64,000 nt of DNA from Chloranthus sessilifolius (Eukaryota; Streptophyta; Magnoliopsida; Chloranthales; Chloranthaceae). Below the pieces are notes generated by a model that saw only the letters and a list, made by a program, of their open reading frames with translations, had not been told where the DNA came from and searched no databases. The translations under genes and the position numbers were made by a program. Position 1 is the first letter of the stretch, and each line of letters opens with the position of its first letter. This document shows, in pieces, positions 54,640 through 64,000 of the stretch. The stretch covers positions 90,579,251 through 90,643,250 of the forward strand of contig CM037587.1 of NCBI GenBank assembly GCA_021018995.1. The letters are read 5' to 3'.

Positions 54640-55755
54640 TTGAATAGGTCTTACAAGAGCACCTCGAATCCTTTGCATGGTCTTATGAGGACATGCCTGG
54701 TTTAGACCCAAGTTTAGTAGAATACTATCTCATCTTGGAACCCGATGCAAACCCTGTTAAGCAGAAACTTCGTAAGATGCACCCACAAACAACCCTTCAA
54801 GTTAAATAGGAGGTTGATAAATTACACAAAGAAAAATTCATCCGAGTCTTCCTTTACCCCAAGTGGGTCGCCAATATAGTACCTGTCGCTAAGAAAGATG
54901 ACAGAGTGCGGGTTTGCATTGACTTTCGAAACCTCAACCAGGCATGCCCAAAAGATAACTTCCCACTTCCGCACATTGACACTCTAGTCGACAACATCGC
55001 TAGACATGAGATGCTATTCGTTATGGATGGTTTCTCTAGGTATAATCAGATCAAATTAGTAGAGTCTGACCAAGAGAAAACTTCTTTCACCACACCATGG
55101 GAAACTTATTGTTATGTCGTCATACCTTTTGGGCTCAAGAACGCAGGAGCCACATATCAATGCGTCATGATGGCTATTTTTCATGACACGATATATAAAT
55201 GTATAGAAGTCTATGCCGATGACATATTAGTGAAGTCCCAAACAAGAGTAGGACATGTTGAAGCACTCTGACTGGTGCTGCAAAGAGCTAAGAAATATCA
55301 GCTAAAAATAAACTAGAAGAAATGTGTCTTCGGAGTCCCCTCCAGAAATTACTCGATTTCATAGTCAGCAAGCGAGGGATCGAAGTCGACCCTACAAAAG
55401 TCAGAGCCATCCTTGAGATGCTACCTCCCAGTAATATCAAAGAGTTACGAGGCTTGATAGGAAGATTGCAATTCATCAGGAGATTTATCTCCCAGCATTC
55501 AGACGATGCGATCCTTTCTACAGACTACTTAAAGGAGGAACTGAGTACAAATGGGATGACCAGTGTTAGCAAGCCTTCGACAATATCAAAAAGTACCTCC
55601 TTAACCAGCCAATACTATCGCCACCAGTTCTCGAGAGACCCCTAATTCTCTACCTCTCAGCAAATGACAAAGCAATGGGAGTAATTCTTGGAAAATATGA
55701 GGAAGACGGCAAGAGAGAGAAGGCTATCTACTACCTTAGTAGGACAATGGTCGAG
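54640..55755 (+). pseudogene. Tat reverse transcriptase and start of RNase H
   Basis: The family lead-in SYEDMPGLDPSLVEYYL (about 54680) precedes RT motifs VRVCIDFRNLNQACPKDNFP, FVMDGFSRYNQIKL, VIPFGLKNAGATYQ and the catalytic VYADDILVKS (about 55210). Stops occur at about 54808, 55269 and 55313. A C-terminal RT piece (GIEVDPTKVRAILEM) and the first RNase H strand LILYLSANDKAMGVIL with IYYLSRTMVE run to 55755. There the Athila-like LTR begins; TCGAG (55751-55755) is the expected 5-bp target duplication. Confidence 0.88.
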
Positions 55756-56084
55756 TGTTTTTTATTGAAAAGTACCACTTTTCACCTCTTAACCTACCCT
55801 TTGATAGACCTTGAAGCAAACTAATAATTATTTATTAAGTGTGTTTTGTAGTTAGTAATAATCTATGTTGCTTAATATAAAATCCATGCTTTTTGGTCTA
55901 AAGAAGAGAGAGAATACATGCAAAGATGACAGCTGAGCCAAAGCCTAAGGGAACACCTTGGTAGTGCTCACCATGGTGACTTACTTGCTGGTCATCATTG
56001 ACCAAAGTCTAACAGATGGATGAGGTTAGCTGACAATAGAGAAGACTGCAACAGCAACAAGTGCAATGCATTAGAGTATCAAAA

Positions 56085-56600
56085 GATAGATCTCGCAGAG
56101 TTGAGGAGCTTCCTCGCGAAGCTAAGGATGCAGTGGAAGATGCCCTCATGTAGTTAAGAGGAGAGCTTTAAAGACATCACGAAGATCTCATAATTTAAAA
56201 TCCTCAGAATTTGCCATCGCGAAGTTCTCGCGGAGATCAAGCCTTAAAGCAGTCGCGTGCAGAACTTAGTGAGTCTATATGTATACTGAACAAAATGTAC
56301 CTCACAGAGTTCTTGCGTGGCCAAAGAAGAGAGAGATGCCCATAATTCTCCTCGCATAGATCTCGCACACTCTGAAGCCTTACCAGTTATTACGTGAGCA
56401 CAGGAACATACCTGCGCGAGTACTCAGCAGGAGAGAGAGAGCTTCTAAAGCTCTACTGTGCGAGAAATCCAGGCACTCCAAATCATCTCCGCGGTAGATT
56501 TGCAGTGCAAAGGAACTGCATGATTAACTGAAGGTTTATTGTGTGAGTGAGCACTTCCCAACAGCCAAAGGCTACGTCGCGAAGGCTCTACAGTTCCGTG
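56085..56600 (+). repeat. CpG word cluster in the Athila-like LTR
   Basis: Words of the type ctcgcgaag, tcgcgaagttctcgcgg, ctgcgcgag and ctcgcatagatctcgcac recur about twelve times, 200-700 bp upstream of the TATA box. Confidence 0.75.
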
Positions 56601-56802
56601 AAAGAATTAATGCATATGCCAGCCCCACGAAGCACGGCTTCCCCACTTCTCAGTTTTAACACAAGGACCTTTTAGGAATTTCCCAAGGCTAGGGCACACT
56701 TCTCGAGGCATGGATCTCAAGGCACTCAAGGGTCGTAATAGTTCCATGTCTGCTAGAAAAACTAGGGTTAATCCCTTTAGGACCAAGGCTGCATGGACAG
56801 AG

Positions 56803-56810
56803 TATATAAG
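56803..56810 (+). promoter_or_regulatory. TATA box of the Athila-like LTR
   Basis: TATATAAG, followed by a typical leader. Confidence 0.6.
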
Positions 56811-58417
56811 CTACACTTAGAGTTTAGTTTTAATCATTAATCCTTCCTTTATCCTCTGTCGACTAAGAGTTCTAGCAGGATAGGGTTAGGGTTAGGATTT
56901 GATTATCTCTTTTTCTTATTTTTCTTCTCTCTTAGCCCAGCATTTGCTGGCTAATCCCCTTATATGTAGTTAGGCTTAGTTCGATTTCAATTTTGTAATA
57001 GGTTTTACATACATTGGTATTTTTGATGAGCAGTTGTATATAGGCTGCAGCCTGGAGGTAGTTCATTATAAGGTTTGCTTTTATTAATGGATTGTTGTTT
57101 TAATGACTAATTTAATCTAAAGATCTTATGGTTCCCTTAGATGTCTATAGGATCCATGTATTTGAGATGAGCCCATTTAGTTTCCAGTAGATCTATTATT
57201 TACCATCTGATTTCCCTTAGTTTGATAGCCCCATGGAAAGCAATGCTGGATCTATAGTGTGATCTGGGGAGCTCGGAGGCTTGTGGACCATGGTGGTTAC
57301 AACAGTTTACATGTTCTTTCTCAGACCTCTGTGGTATGGAAAGACTAATGGGATACCCTGTGATCATTTGAGTGGACAGAGTATAGCCCTAAGGTGGTAT
57401 CCAGCCACATATTTGAGAAGGATTCTTCTCCCCTACACATGAGCTTCTAGAGCCTTGTGAGGAGGTTTTATATAGGAACTGACTCCCCTCTGCTTTACCT
57501 AACCGATATCAGATGTTAGATCTGATTTCTCTATAGTAGTTGCAACTTGAGGCTGATTCATTGCAAGCCTTTTATAGGAATAACCAGCTGAACCTAGAGC
57601 CTTATTCAACCTATTACACGGTCCTTTTTTTTTGGCACCAATGAGCCATTAGCCTTGACAAAGCACTTAGGATTTTATGGGTTGGAATACCTATGGATGT
57701 CAGTCAGATCTGTGCGCAGATCTAGGGAGCTTATATCACTGGCATTACATAGTGCTGCAATAGTATTCATGGCCTGATCTAGTCCAGTGGTTGGGAAAAT
57801 GATCATTCCACTCCTCTGGATTAGATTAGCAACTTTTGGCTTCATCAATGGGATTTTACAGACTCCATAACATAGGCTGTGACCATTTGAGTGGAGAACC
57901 TATAGCCTTAAGAGCATCCCAAATGGCATGGGTTAGTTGAATATTTCTACCTTATTGAGGCTTTTGATAGTGTCTCAGCAAGGAGCACTGCAGAGACAGA
58001 CTAAATATGAGTTACATTACTGCTTTAACTCTAAACTTAACCTGCTTACTTCTCACCATTTTTTTGGCACACACTATCACCATCTTCTTCTTAACCCTTT
58101 CTTTAGGATAGGGCTACATTTTATTTCTCTTTTATTAAGGTTAATTTAGTATAGTCGTGGTACCCAACTCCCATTCTTTAGGATTGTCAGATCTATAGCC
58201 AGATCTGAAGGCCTACTATTATAGCCCATTTTGGGTTCTAGATCAATTTCTCTGTGGGACAAACTCTTACTTATCAAAACTTGCTACAATAGGCCCTGTA
58301 TCTTACAGGTCTAGGATTACTTTAGTTGTGCTGAATCCATTCTTTTATTTTACTTTATTTTTAAATTTGTTTTTACCACATAATAATCAGCACCTGAAGA
58401 AACAAACAACAAGTTTT

Positions 58418-58435
58418 TGGCACCGTTGCCGGGGA
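58418..58435 (+). other. Athila-type primer binding site
   Basis: TGGCACCGTTGCCGGGGA, preceded by agtttt as in the LARD-like element. Confidence 0.85.
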
Positions 58436-58548
58436 TTTAATCTTTTTAGTAGACCTGAGTTGTACTATAATTTAGACTTCTAAATTCTTTGTAGTTGTAC
58501 CTAAAATAGAATAAAAGTACTACTGATTCTTTGTGGAATTTTGTAGAA

Positions 58549-60198
58549 ATGGATAGCAGAAGAAGGGAAAAGCTAGAGCTGCAATTGGAGTGAGCTAGCT
58601 CTGTTTGCACTTCCTTTCCCCTAAATCTCAGTCCATTTATGTTTAATTCCTTGTTATTTGTTTAGTGTAAATCTGTGTAGTTATTAATTTTTGTTTGAAA
58701 TATTCTTTATGTGTGCTTGTGAGCATTTTCTGTACTTACTGTGGGTGTGAGTATATGCATGGTAGAAGGTCTTTAAACCCTAAGCTAGAACATCAAAATC
58801 TAGAGATTGAAAGGATCCTTACACCTAGACACATCCCACAGGGCCCTGTTATTGAAACTAAACTAGCTATCATGGCTGAGAGGCAGAGTACATTAAAGGA
58901 GTACAATACACTTGGGGAGTACACCCCTCCCTTATGTATTTAATTCCCCTATGTTGAAGGGAATTATGAGATTAAATCCTCCACCATCAATATGCTGCCT
59001 TCATTGCATGGGCTTAGTAAAGAAGATTCCTACAAGCATATAGACCAAATTTTAGTACTTTGCACAACATTCAATATTGCTGGCTTGGGACCTGAGGCCA
59101 CTAAACTGAGATTTTTTCCTTTCTCACTAAAAGACAAGGCCAGCACATGGCTATCAAAGCTCCCAGCCAACAACATACAATCATGGAGTGACCTTCAAAC
59201 TAAATTCCTGGCCAAATTCTTTCCTATGAACAAAATCAGCCAAATGAGGATAAATATTTTGTCATTCACTCAGTCCTCAACTGAGGATTTTTATGAAGCT
59301 TGGGAAAGATTCCAGGACATGTTAAAACAATGCCCCCACCACCAAATTCTAATGTGGCAGCTTGTTCAAGTATTTTATCAAGGAATGAATTCCAAGAGCT
59401 GGGATATGGTGGATGCTTCTTGTGGTGGTAGTTACCTCCATATGATAGCTGAGGAAGCTTGGGAGCTGTTTGACATAATAGGGGAAAATTTCATGTAGCA
59501 GGAGTCTCTGTCATGCAATGATAGCTAGACCCCAGCTAAGATGGTAAAAGAGGCCACCCTTAGAGGTGAAATATATGAAGTGAAGGTGCAAGGTGATCTG
59601 GAGAGGAAGGTGGATAACCTGAGCTTGAAATTTGATAAACTAATGAATGTGATGTAGCCTCGGATGGTTGCACAGGCGGAGGAAGCATGTCTAATATGTC
59701 AAACTCCCACATATTCTATTCATGATTGTCCATCTGCCACCCAGTTTCTAAATTTTGTTATGGAGCATGCCAATGATTATGCTCAAACTTTTGGGCAACA
59801 GCCTGCTGGATATTCTTGAAGGAACCACCCAAATCTAAGGTGGAGATAAGATTCATATCCTCAACCCCAGCACCAATTTAATCAAGGTCCCACCAAGGCA
59901 AAATTTTCTGTTACCTGCCCCACCGTCCAACCAGTTGGCCCTGCCCCCACAACAGCTCAGATCCTCTTCATTTGAAGAGAAAATGCTGGCTTCAATGTAA
60001 AACTTGGGGAACTTGGTGCAGACTGTCAATTCTCATGGATAGAGCATCAAGAAGATTGAGGACTAGCTGGGCCAGATTTGTAATGCTTTGAATAGGAGGG
60101 AGGAAGGAAAATTGCCTAGTCAACCCTTGATAAATTTGAAAGGTCAGTATATGATTGGTGATGCATCCTCTACTCAGGAGGAAGCTAGTGCCCAGTGA
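58549..60198 (+). pseudogene. Athila gag, with a probable 5' intron
   Basis: An ATG at 58549 starts MDSRRREKLELQL, which soon meets a stop. A GT at 58590 and an AG at 58764-58765 define a 176-bp T-rich candidate intron whose removal keeps the frame into the SLNPKLEHQNLEIERIL segment. The Athila gag core follows a TAA near 58940: NMLPSLHGLSKEDSYKHID, FFPFSLKDKASTWLSKLP, FLAKFFPMNKISQMR, a CPHHQILMWQLVQVFYQGM helix, and an MVDASCGG-type end. A CLICQTPTYSIHDCP knuckle lies near 59685. At least eight stops follow; it is not functional. Confidence 0.78.
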
Positions 60199-60639
60199 TC
60201 AAAAGGTTGGTAATAAGTGTATAATATGTATGAAAATGCTATTTTGTTTTGTGTTCTTTAGAAATCTGTCAGTTGTGTGTTTAGAGTGATGTTGAATTGC
60301 TTATATTGCTTTGTCTGTGTTTGTAATTTTGTGATTGAATACATGTGCATATTTGTCATTTGAATTTGCTGTGTGTTTGTTGACGAATGGTTGAGGTACC
60401 CTTATCATAATTTGCATGAAGTTGAGTTGAAAAATTATTTTTAGGAGTCTGTAATGTTGATGATCTGATGTTTGAAAATGGACATATATTTTTCATGGTT
60501 GAAATGAAGTACCTGTCTGAGGGTTGGTGCTCATGCACAGTGGTTGGATGCACAACAGCATGGATACACTAACCAATGTGCTGCACTGAGCTAATAGAGT
60601 AAAGGTTGTGAAGAAATGCTATTGCGCAGATCTAGAGGA
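60199..60639 (+). other. Non-coding gap where pol would be expected
   Basis: About 440 bp with no RT, RNase H or integrase trace in any frame that I could recognise. Confidence 0.6.
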
Positions 60640-60975
60640 CTTAAAATTTTCTGCACGAGCCATCCCTTCGCTTGCTCGCGCGTTAAAAGACCTAATAAAT
60701 GGTTGTAAAAGTGCCTCGCAGAGTTACTTTCTACTCTGCAAGCCTAGTCTGAGCGTAAAAATGTGCCATATGTGGTGCTCTGCGTGACTGCTATGCGAGG
60801 TAATAATTCTGAAAGGTAATAGCTCTCGCGCACCAAAGCCACTGATTCAACTCCGCGAATTTTAATGTGAGGCAGTTTGTTCTTCTGCGCGACAGAACGT
60901 CTCGTGGATTTAAATGCCAACTGCGCGAGAATTTTACTCCGGGAGCTCCTATTGCCAACTCCGCGAACCGCAGGA
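60640..60975 (+). repeat. Second CpG word cluster, upstream of the internal promoter
   Basis: Words such as tcgcttgctcgcgcg, ctgcgtgactgctatgcgagg, ctctcgcgca, ctccgcgaa and ctgcgcgag recur about ten times just upstream of a TATA box. They resemble the LTR cluster at 56085-56600 in type but are not collinear copies. Confidence 0.65.
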
Positions 60976-60981
60976 TTTGCT

Positions 60982-60988
60982 CTATAAA
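60982..60988 (+). promoter_or_regulatory. TATA box of an internal promoter-like region
   Basis: CTATAAA is followed by a pyrimidine-rich leader (61000-61200) leading to the ORF at 61360. Confidence 0.5.
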
Positions 60989-61359
60989 CTCAGGGAAGCC
61001 CCCCATTTTCTTCATTTCCTTTGTCTGCCCTAGTTTTCCAGCACAAACACCGTCATCCCCTTTCTCTCCTTTCTTCTCTACTTTGTAATCCACACCTCCT
61101 CAGGCATTTTCCTCTCACCATTTTGTTCCCCGGCTACTCCTGATCACTTCAAGCAAGGTTTGGGGGAGTTTAGCCACTGTGTACATTTTTAGGTGGAACC
61201 CTAGCTCTCAAATGGTATGATCTCTATTCCTCTCTTTGTGCTGTAATTGATTTATTTATTAGCGAGAAGAAGGGCATAAGTTTAAAGCTTCTGTGCTTAC
61301 TCAGTGTGATCTGCATGTTCTAAGATTGGTGAGCCCTAATTTTCACGATCTGAGCACCT

Positions 61360-62340
61360 ATGGCCACCGGTTCAAAATTCATAGATACATTAGCTACAAT
61401 GCTGAACTCGTCTGCCAGTGGCAGCTCTGTGGCCACTAGAAAATTTGCAAGGATTGCAGAGGCCTCCACGTTGGAGACCTCGGAGGTGCCCTCTCCTGTT
61501 GTTGAGCCAACAATCCCAAAAGAGAAGAAACCAGCCCGAAAGAAGAGGGCCAGAGAGCACCCACCTTTTAAGAGCCCTGAAAAATCAAAGAAGAAACAGA
61601 AAAAGGACAAAGTTGTGGTCCCTAAGGTTGAGGAGGACGCGACTACTGACTACCTCAGGGTCCCTTTTGACTTTGTGTAAGCAATCCAGCTGGAGGCTAA
61701 AACCATATTTGATAAAGTCTATTTTGAGAAACTACCAGAGACCTCTGCCTCCATTGAATATCTGACCAAGGCATCCCTGCTGCCACTATTGAGACCTCAA
61801 TACAGCTACTTTTCCCAAGATTAGTCAGATTATTTTATTAGAATATGAGGTTGAAAACTAGTGATGATGAGAACCCAACACTGCTGGTATTAATTGATGA
61901 TTTTGAGATGCTGTTCAACCAGGCAGACATTATAAAAATACTGGGGATACCAGCCATGTATAGCCCTGAGTGTGGCTTGGGTCCTCCTTTGATGGCTACA
62001 ATTATTGAGATAGCCAGGGAGTTAACTGGAGGGATCACTACCTCAGGTGACTCAATTAGGAAGAGGGATCTGCACCCCAACCTCAGGCTCATGGATGTAG
62101 TGTTGAGGAAAAATGTGTATTGCTCTGGGTATAAGCAGGAGAGGAGGTACCCCATAGCTAATGCCCCTTCTCATTTCACAAAAACCACTACTTGGATGCA
62201 GTCAAGTTAGTTTTTAAGGGGATTAAAGATTTATGTGAGAAGGTGAAAATCATGAAGAAACCTCATGCCCTTCCCTACTGCAGATTGATTACTGTATTGC
62301 TAAAGTGGGGAAAATACCCCTTTAAAAGGGAGAGGAGACT
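61360..62340 (+). pseudogene. Putative plant transposon protein-like ORF, N-terminal and core part
   Basis: The ATG at 61360 opens 106 codons with a Lys/Arg-rich nuclear-localisation-like segment (EKKPARKKRAREHPPFKSPE and KSKKKQKKDK). After a stop and frameshift the core reads DIIKILGIPAMYS, LHPNLRLMDVVLRKNVYC and, near 62265, a HALPYCRLITVLL segment. This order (ILGIP turn, L-x-P-x-x-R-L helix, LPYG-like end) is what I know from the 'putative plant transposon protein' family found in Athila-type elements and related plant loci. Function unknown. Assignment is from motif memory, not a search. Confidence 0.6.
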
Positions 62341-64000
62341 ATGACCTTGAACCCCAAAAAGAGTGGAAAGAAACAGTGGGGAATCAATTGCACCATGATG
62401 GAGAAGAAGAAAAAGAAGAGAGAGGAGTTACTAAGAGAAGCAGGCCCCACCATTCTTGAAGCAGCTGCTACTGCTGATGCTGCTGCATCCTCCACCTCAC
62501 TTGTGCCAGCCAGCACAACCATCACCTCTTCAGCCATTACCTCTACCTCCATGCTAGCTCCAACCCCCTTAACACCACCTTTACCTACACTCAGTGCCAC
62601 ACCACCTCCACCTTCAACCCAGACATCACAGCCCATCACAAGCCCACTACCCTTACCTGACCCTATATCACCAACCACCATAGCCACAGACACCCTACCC
62701 ATTTCTACCCCCTACCTATTTTTCCAACCCACCCTAGCCCACCTATCAAGACCCCATACCAAAAGAAAAAGAAACCTACCAAAACCCCTACTGCACCCCA
62801 TCCCACCTATATCTCCCAAACAATTCCAATCCCTGAAACCACAACCATTCCAGACCCCATACCCACACCCTATGAACCTACAACCCATACCTTTGAAACC
62901 CCACTTTATTCCCCACCTTTTGTACCTATCACTGGTGAGCCTGTAGACCAATTTACTCCCTTATCTGATGACCGTGAGCCATTTTTCAGGAGAAGAATTT
63001 TCTACTATGATGTCCACTATTCTAGGAGACATCAACTTAGAGTATACCCCTCTCCCGGACTCACCTCACCCTTCACACTTCACCCCTCCACATCATCCAT
63101 CACCCCAGGCCACTACCTTCACACAAAGACTCACTTCCCCCTTTCAACCTATTTCCCCTACCCAACCCACAACCACTACCATACCGGACCTCTTACCCCA
63201 AATCCTGCACCTCCTACTCTCCCTACATTCTCAAATATTGGCCAATACCCAAACCAAAGCTACAATTGAGGCCAATCTTTATTCACTTCACTCCACCCTA
63301 CCAAACCCTACCTCCATCCCAACCATTTTACAATCCATCCAAGCAACTTTAACCACTCTAACCCAACCTTCCCAACAGTCATCTCTCTCTACATCAATCC
63401 ATAATCCCCCACCTGCTCTTACACCCATTGCACCTCTCCTAGAAACTTCTCCCAACACCTTCAGAGATGCCTCCACCCAAACTGACCCTGACCCTCAACT
63501 ACCTATACCGGAGCCTACCCTTCATGTCCCTCACCCTCTGCCCTCCACCCCACTTTTGTCCTCATCCAGTCCCCTTCCATTACAGGCTGGCCCTTCTTCC
63601 ATTGCTGATCTACCCATATATCCTATCTTTGCTACTCCCATGCCCCCTTACTCTACCTTCATCAGAGCCATGAAAGCCAATGGCTACATAAAAAGAGATG
63701 TAGTTCAAGGCATGACTGACTTGAAAGCTACAGTACGCCAGCCCCTCCTTGATAAAATTAAACTCCTTATGCTTGCTCATAAGGTTGAAAAAAAGGAAAT
63801 CAAGCAAGGATGAAGAGAGATTATGGTCCAATACAACGAAGCAATGAAAAGAGTTGAGAGTAAGGAAGATGTCATCAAGGAACTAAAAGAGAGACTGCGA
63901 CTGACTGAGGAGCGAGCTTATGATTATGGAGTGACTATTACAGCTTTAGAGAAGAGAGCAAATGCACAAACTGACCGAGAGTTGGTAGAAGCTCTTTTTA
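62341..64000 (+). pseudogene. C-terminal low-complexity and coiled-coil part of the same ORF
   Basis: The first frame (62341-62946) begins with a basic helix (MMEKKKKKREELL) and an Ala-rich stretch, then Thr/Pro/Ser-rich sequence. A second frame (62968-63813) continues Pro/Thr/Ser-rich with FRDASTQTDPDPQ, then a helical region (DLKATVRQPLLDKIKLLMLA). After a TGA near 63811 it goes on with heptad-rich, charged sequence (VESKEDVIKELKERLRL) to the window end. The Pro-rich linker followed by a coiled coil is common at the end of such ORFs. Confidence 0.55.

Larger units (their letters stand above)
46275..55755 (+). mobile_element. Ty3 retrotransposon, Tat lineage, plus strand, interrupted by an Athila-like element
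   Basis: It begins with the LTR start TGTAGACACCCCC at 46275. A degenerate Tat primer site is near 48976. Gag is at about 49660-51033, protease 51924-52439, a G-patch-like segment 52544-53011 and RT to RNase H 54640-55755. At 55756 an Athila-like LTR starts in the middle of RNase H; the rest of pol, integrase and 3' LTR lie beyond the window. It inserted in the right arm of a foldback MITE. Confidence 0.88.
55756..58411 (+). repeat. 5' LTR of the Athila-like element
   Basis: TGTTTTTTATTG...CAACA, 2,656 bp, ending 6 bp before the primer site, the same spacing as in the LARD-like element. It contains a CpG word cluster (56085-56600), a TATA box (56803-56810) and a long AT-rich R/U5 region without ORFs of note. 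Confidence 0.8.
55756..64000 (+). mobile_element. Athila-like LTR retroelement without visible pol, runs off the window
   Basis: LTR 55756-58411, Athila-type primer site 58418-58435, a gag of the Athila family (58549-60198, many stops), 0.45 kb of non-coding DNA, then a second LTR-like promoter/leader (60640-61350) and a long ORF region (61360-64000). The expected protease, RT, RNase H and integrase between gag and the last ORF are absent, so this copy is non-autonomous, or it is two elements joined. It interrupts the Tat RNase H. Confidence 0.8.

Noticed and set aside
62322-62951. Gly/Val-rich minus-strand frames
   Set aside because: They are antisense to the Pro/Thr-rich part of the plant-transposon-protein ORF.
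1-64000. Host genes, pararetrovirus, organelle insertions, rRNA or telomeric repeats
   Set aside because: I looked for movement/coat protein motifs, rRNA, organelle genes and TTTAGGG arrays and saw none. All RT traces are Ty3-type.

Overview
The window looks like nuclear DNA from a flowering plant with a large, transposon-rich genome. It holds Ty3 LTR retrotransposons of the Tat, Tekay (Del) and Athila lineages, a CACTA transposon end, a DUF4283-type LINE ORF1, Helitron-like ends and many Mutator-like foldback MITEs. I found no convincing host protein gene, tRNA gene, rRNA gene or CRISPR array. Almost every protein-coding stretch is a retroelement gene broken by stops and frameshifts. I cannot name the species.

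Left block (1-18400) is a nested stack. A minus-strand LINE (DUF4283 plus CCHC knuckle, 17508-18217) is cut by the right end of a CACTA element (to 17507). A rearranged Tekay derivative (about 6295-15429; LTR, gag remnant, LTR fragment, gag remnant, LTR) abuts or interrupts that CACTA. A minus-strand Tat element (1-6294; LTR, PBS, gag, protease) sits in the left LTR of the Tekay derivative and runs off the window start.

Centre block (19150-40240). A Mutator-like foldback MITE with a 9-bp duplication (TTCAAAGTT) received a complete minus-strand Tekay element at 19207-39824 (20.6 kb, 5-bp duplication ATAAC on both sides). That Tekay element was itself hit twice. A 5.9-kb plus-strand non-autonomous LTR element with an Athila-type primer site lies at 22951-28897. 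A solo LTR of a related family lies at 34537-36791, with duplication AATCT, between the primer site and gag. The Tekay gag, protease, reverse transcriptase, RNase H, integrase and chromodomain are all recognisable but inactivated.

Right block (40241-64000) starts with about 6 kb packed with small DNA elements: two Helitron-like 3' ends in TA repeats, a SINE candidate, a TA-flanked MITE and several long-palindrome MITEs, two with visible 9-bp duplications. The right arm of the last foldback carries a plus-strand Tat element (46275 onward; LTR, gag, protease, G-patch-like segment, RT). A plus-strand Athila-like element (55756 onward) interrupts it in RNase H. That element has an LTR, primer site, a gag with a probable intron, no visible pol, a second TATA-bearing leader, and a long ORF resembling the 'putative plant transposon protein' family with a coiled-coil tail. 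It runs off the window end.

The most unusual cross-cutting signal is that the LTR families present, although from different lineages, each carry a local cluster of their own iterated, mostly palindromic CpG-containing short word. In addition, three Tekay-type LTR families share a hairpin whose stem shows a compensatory base change.
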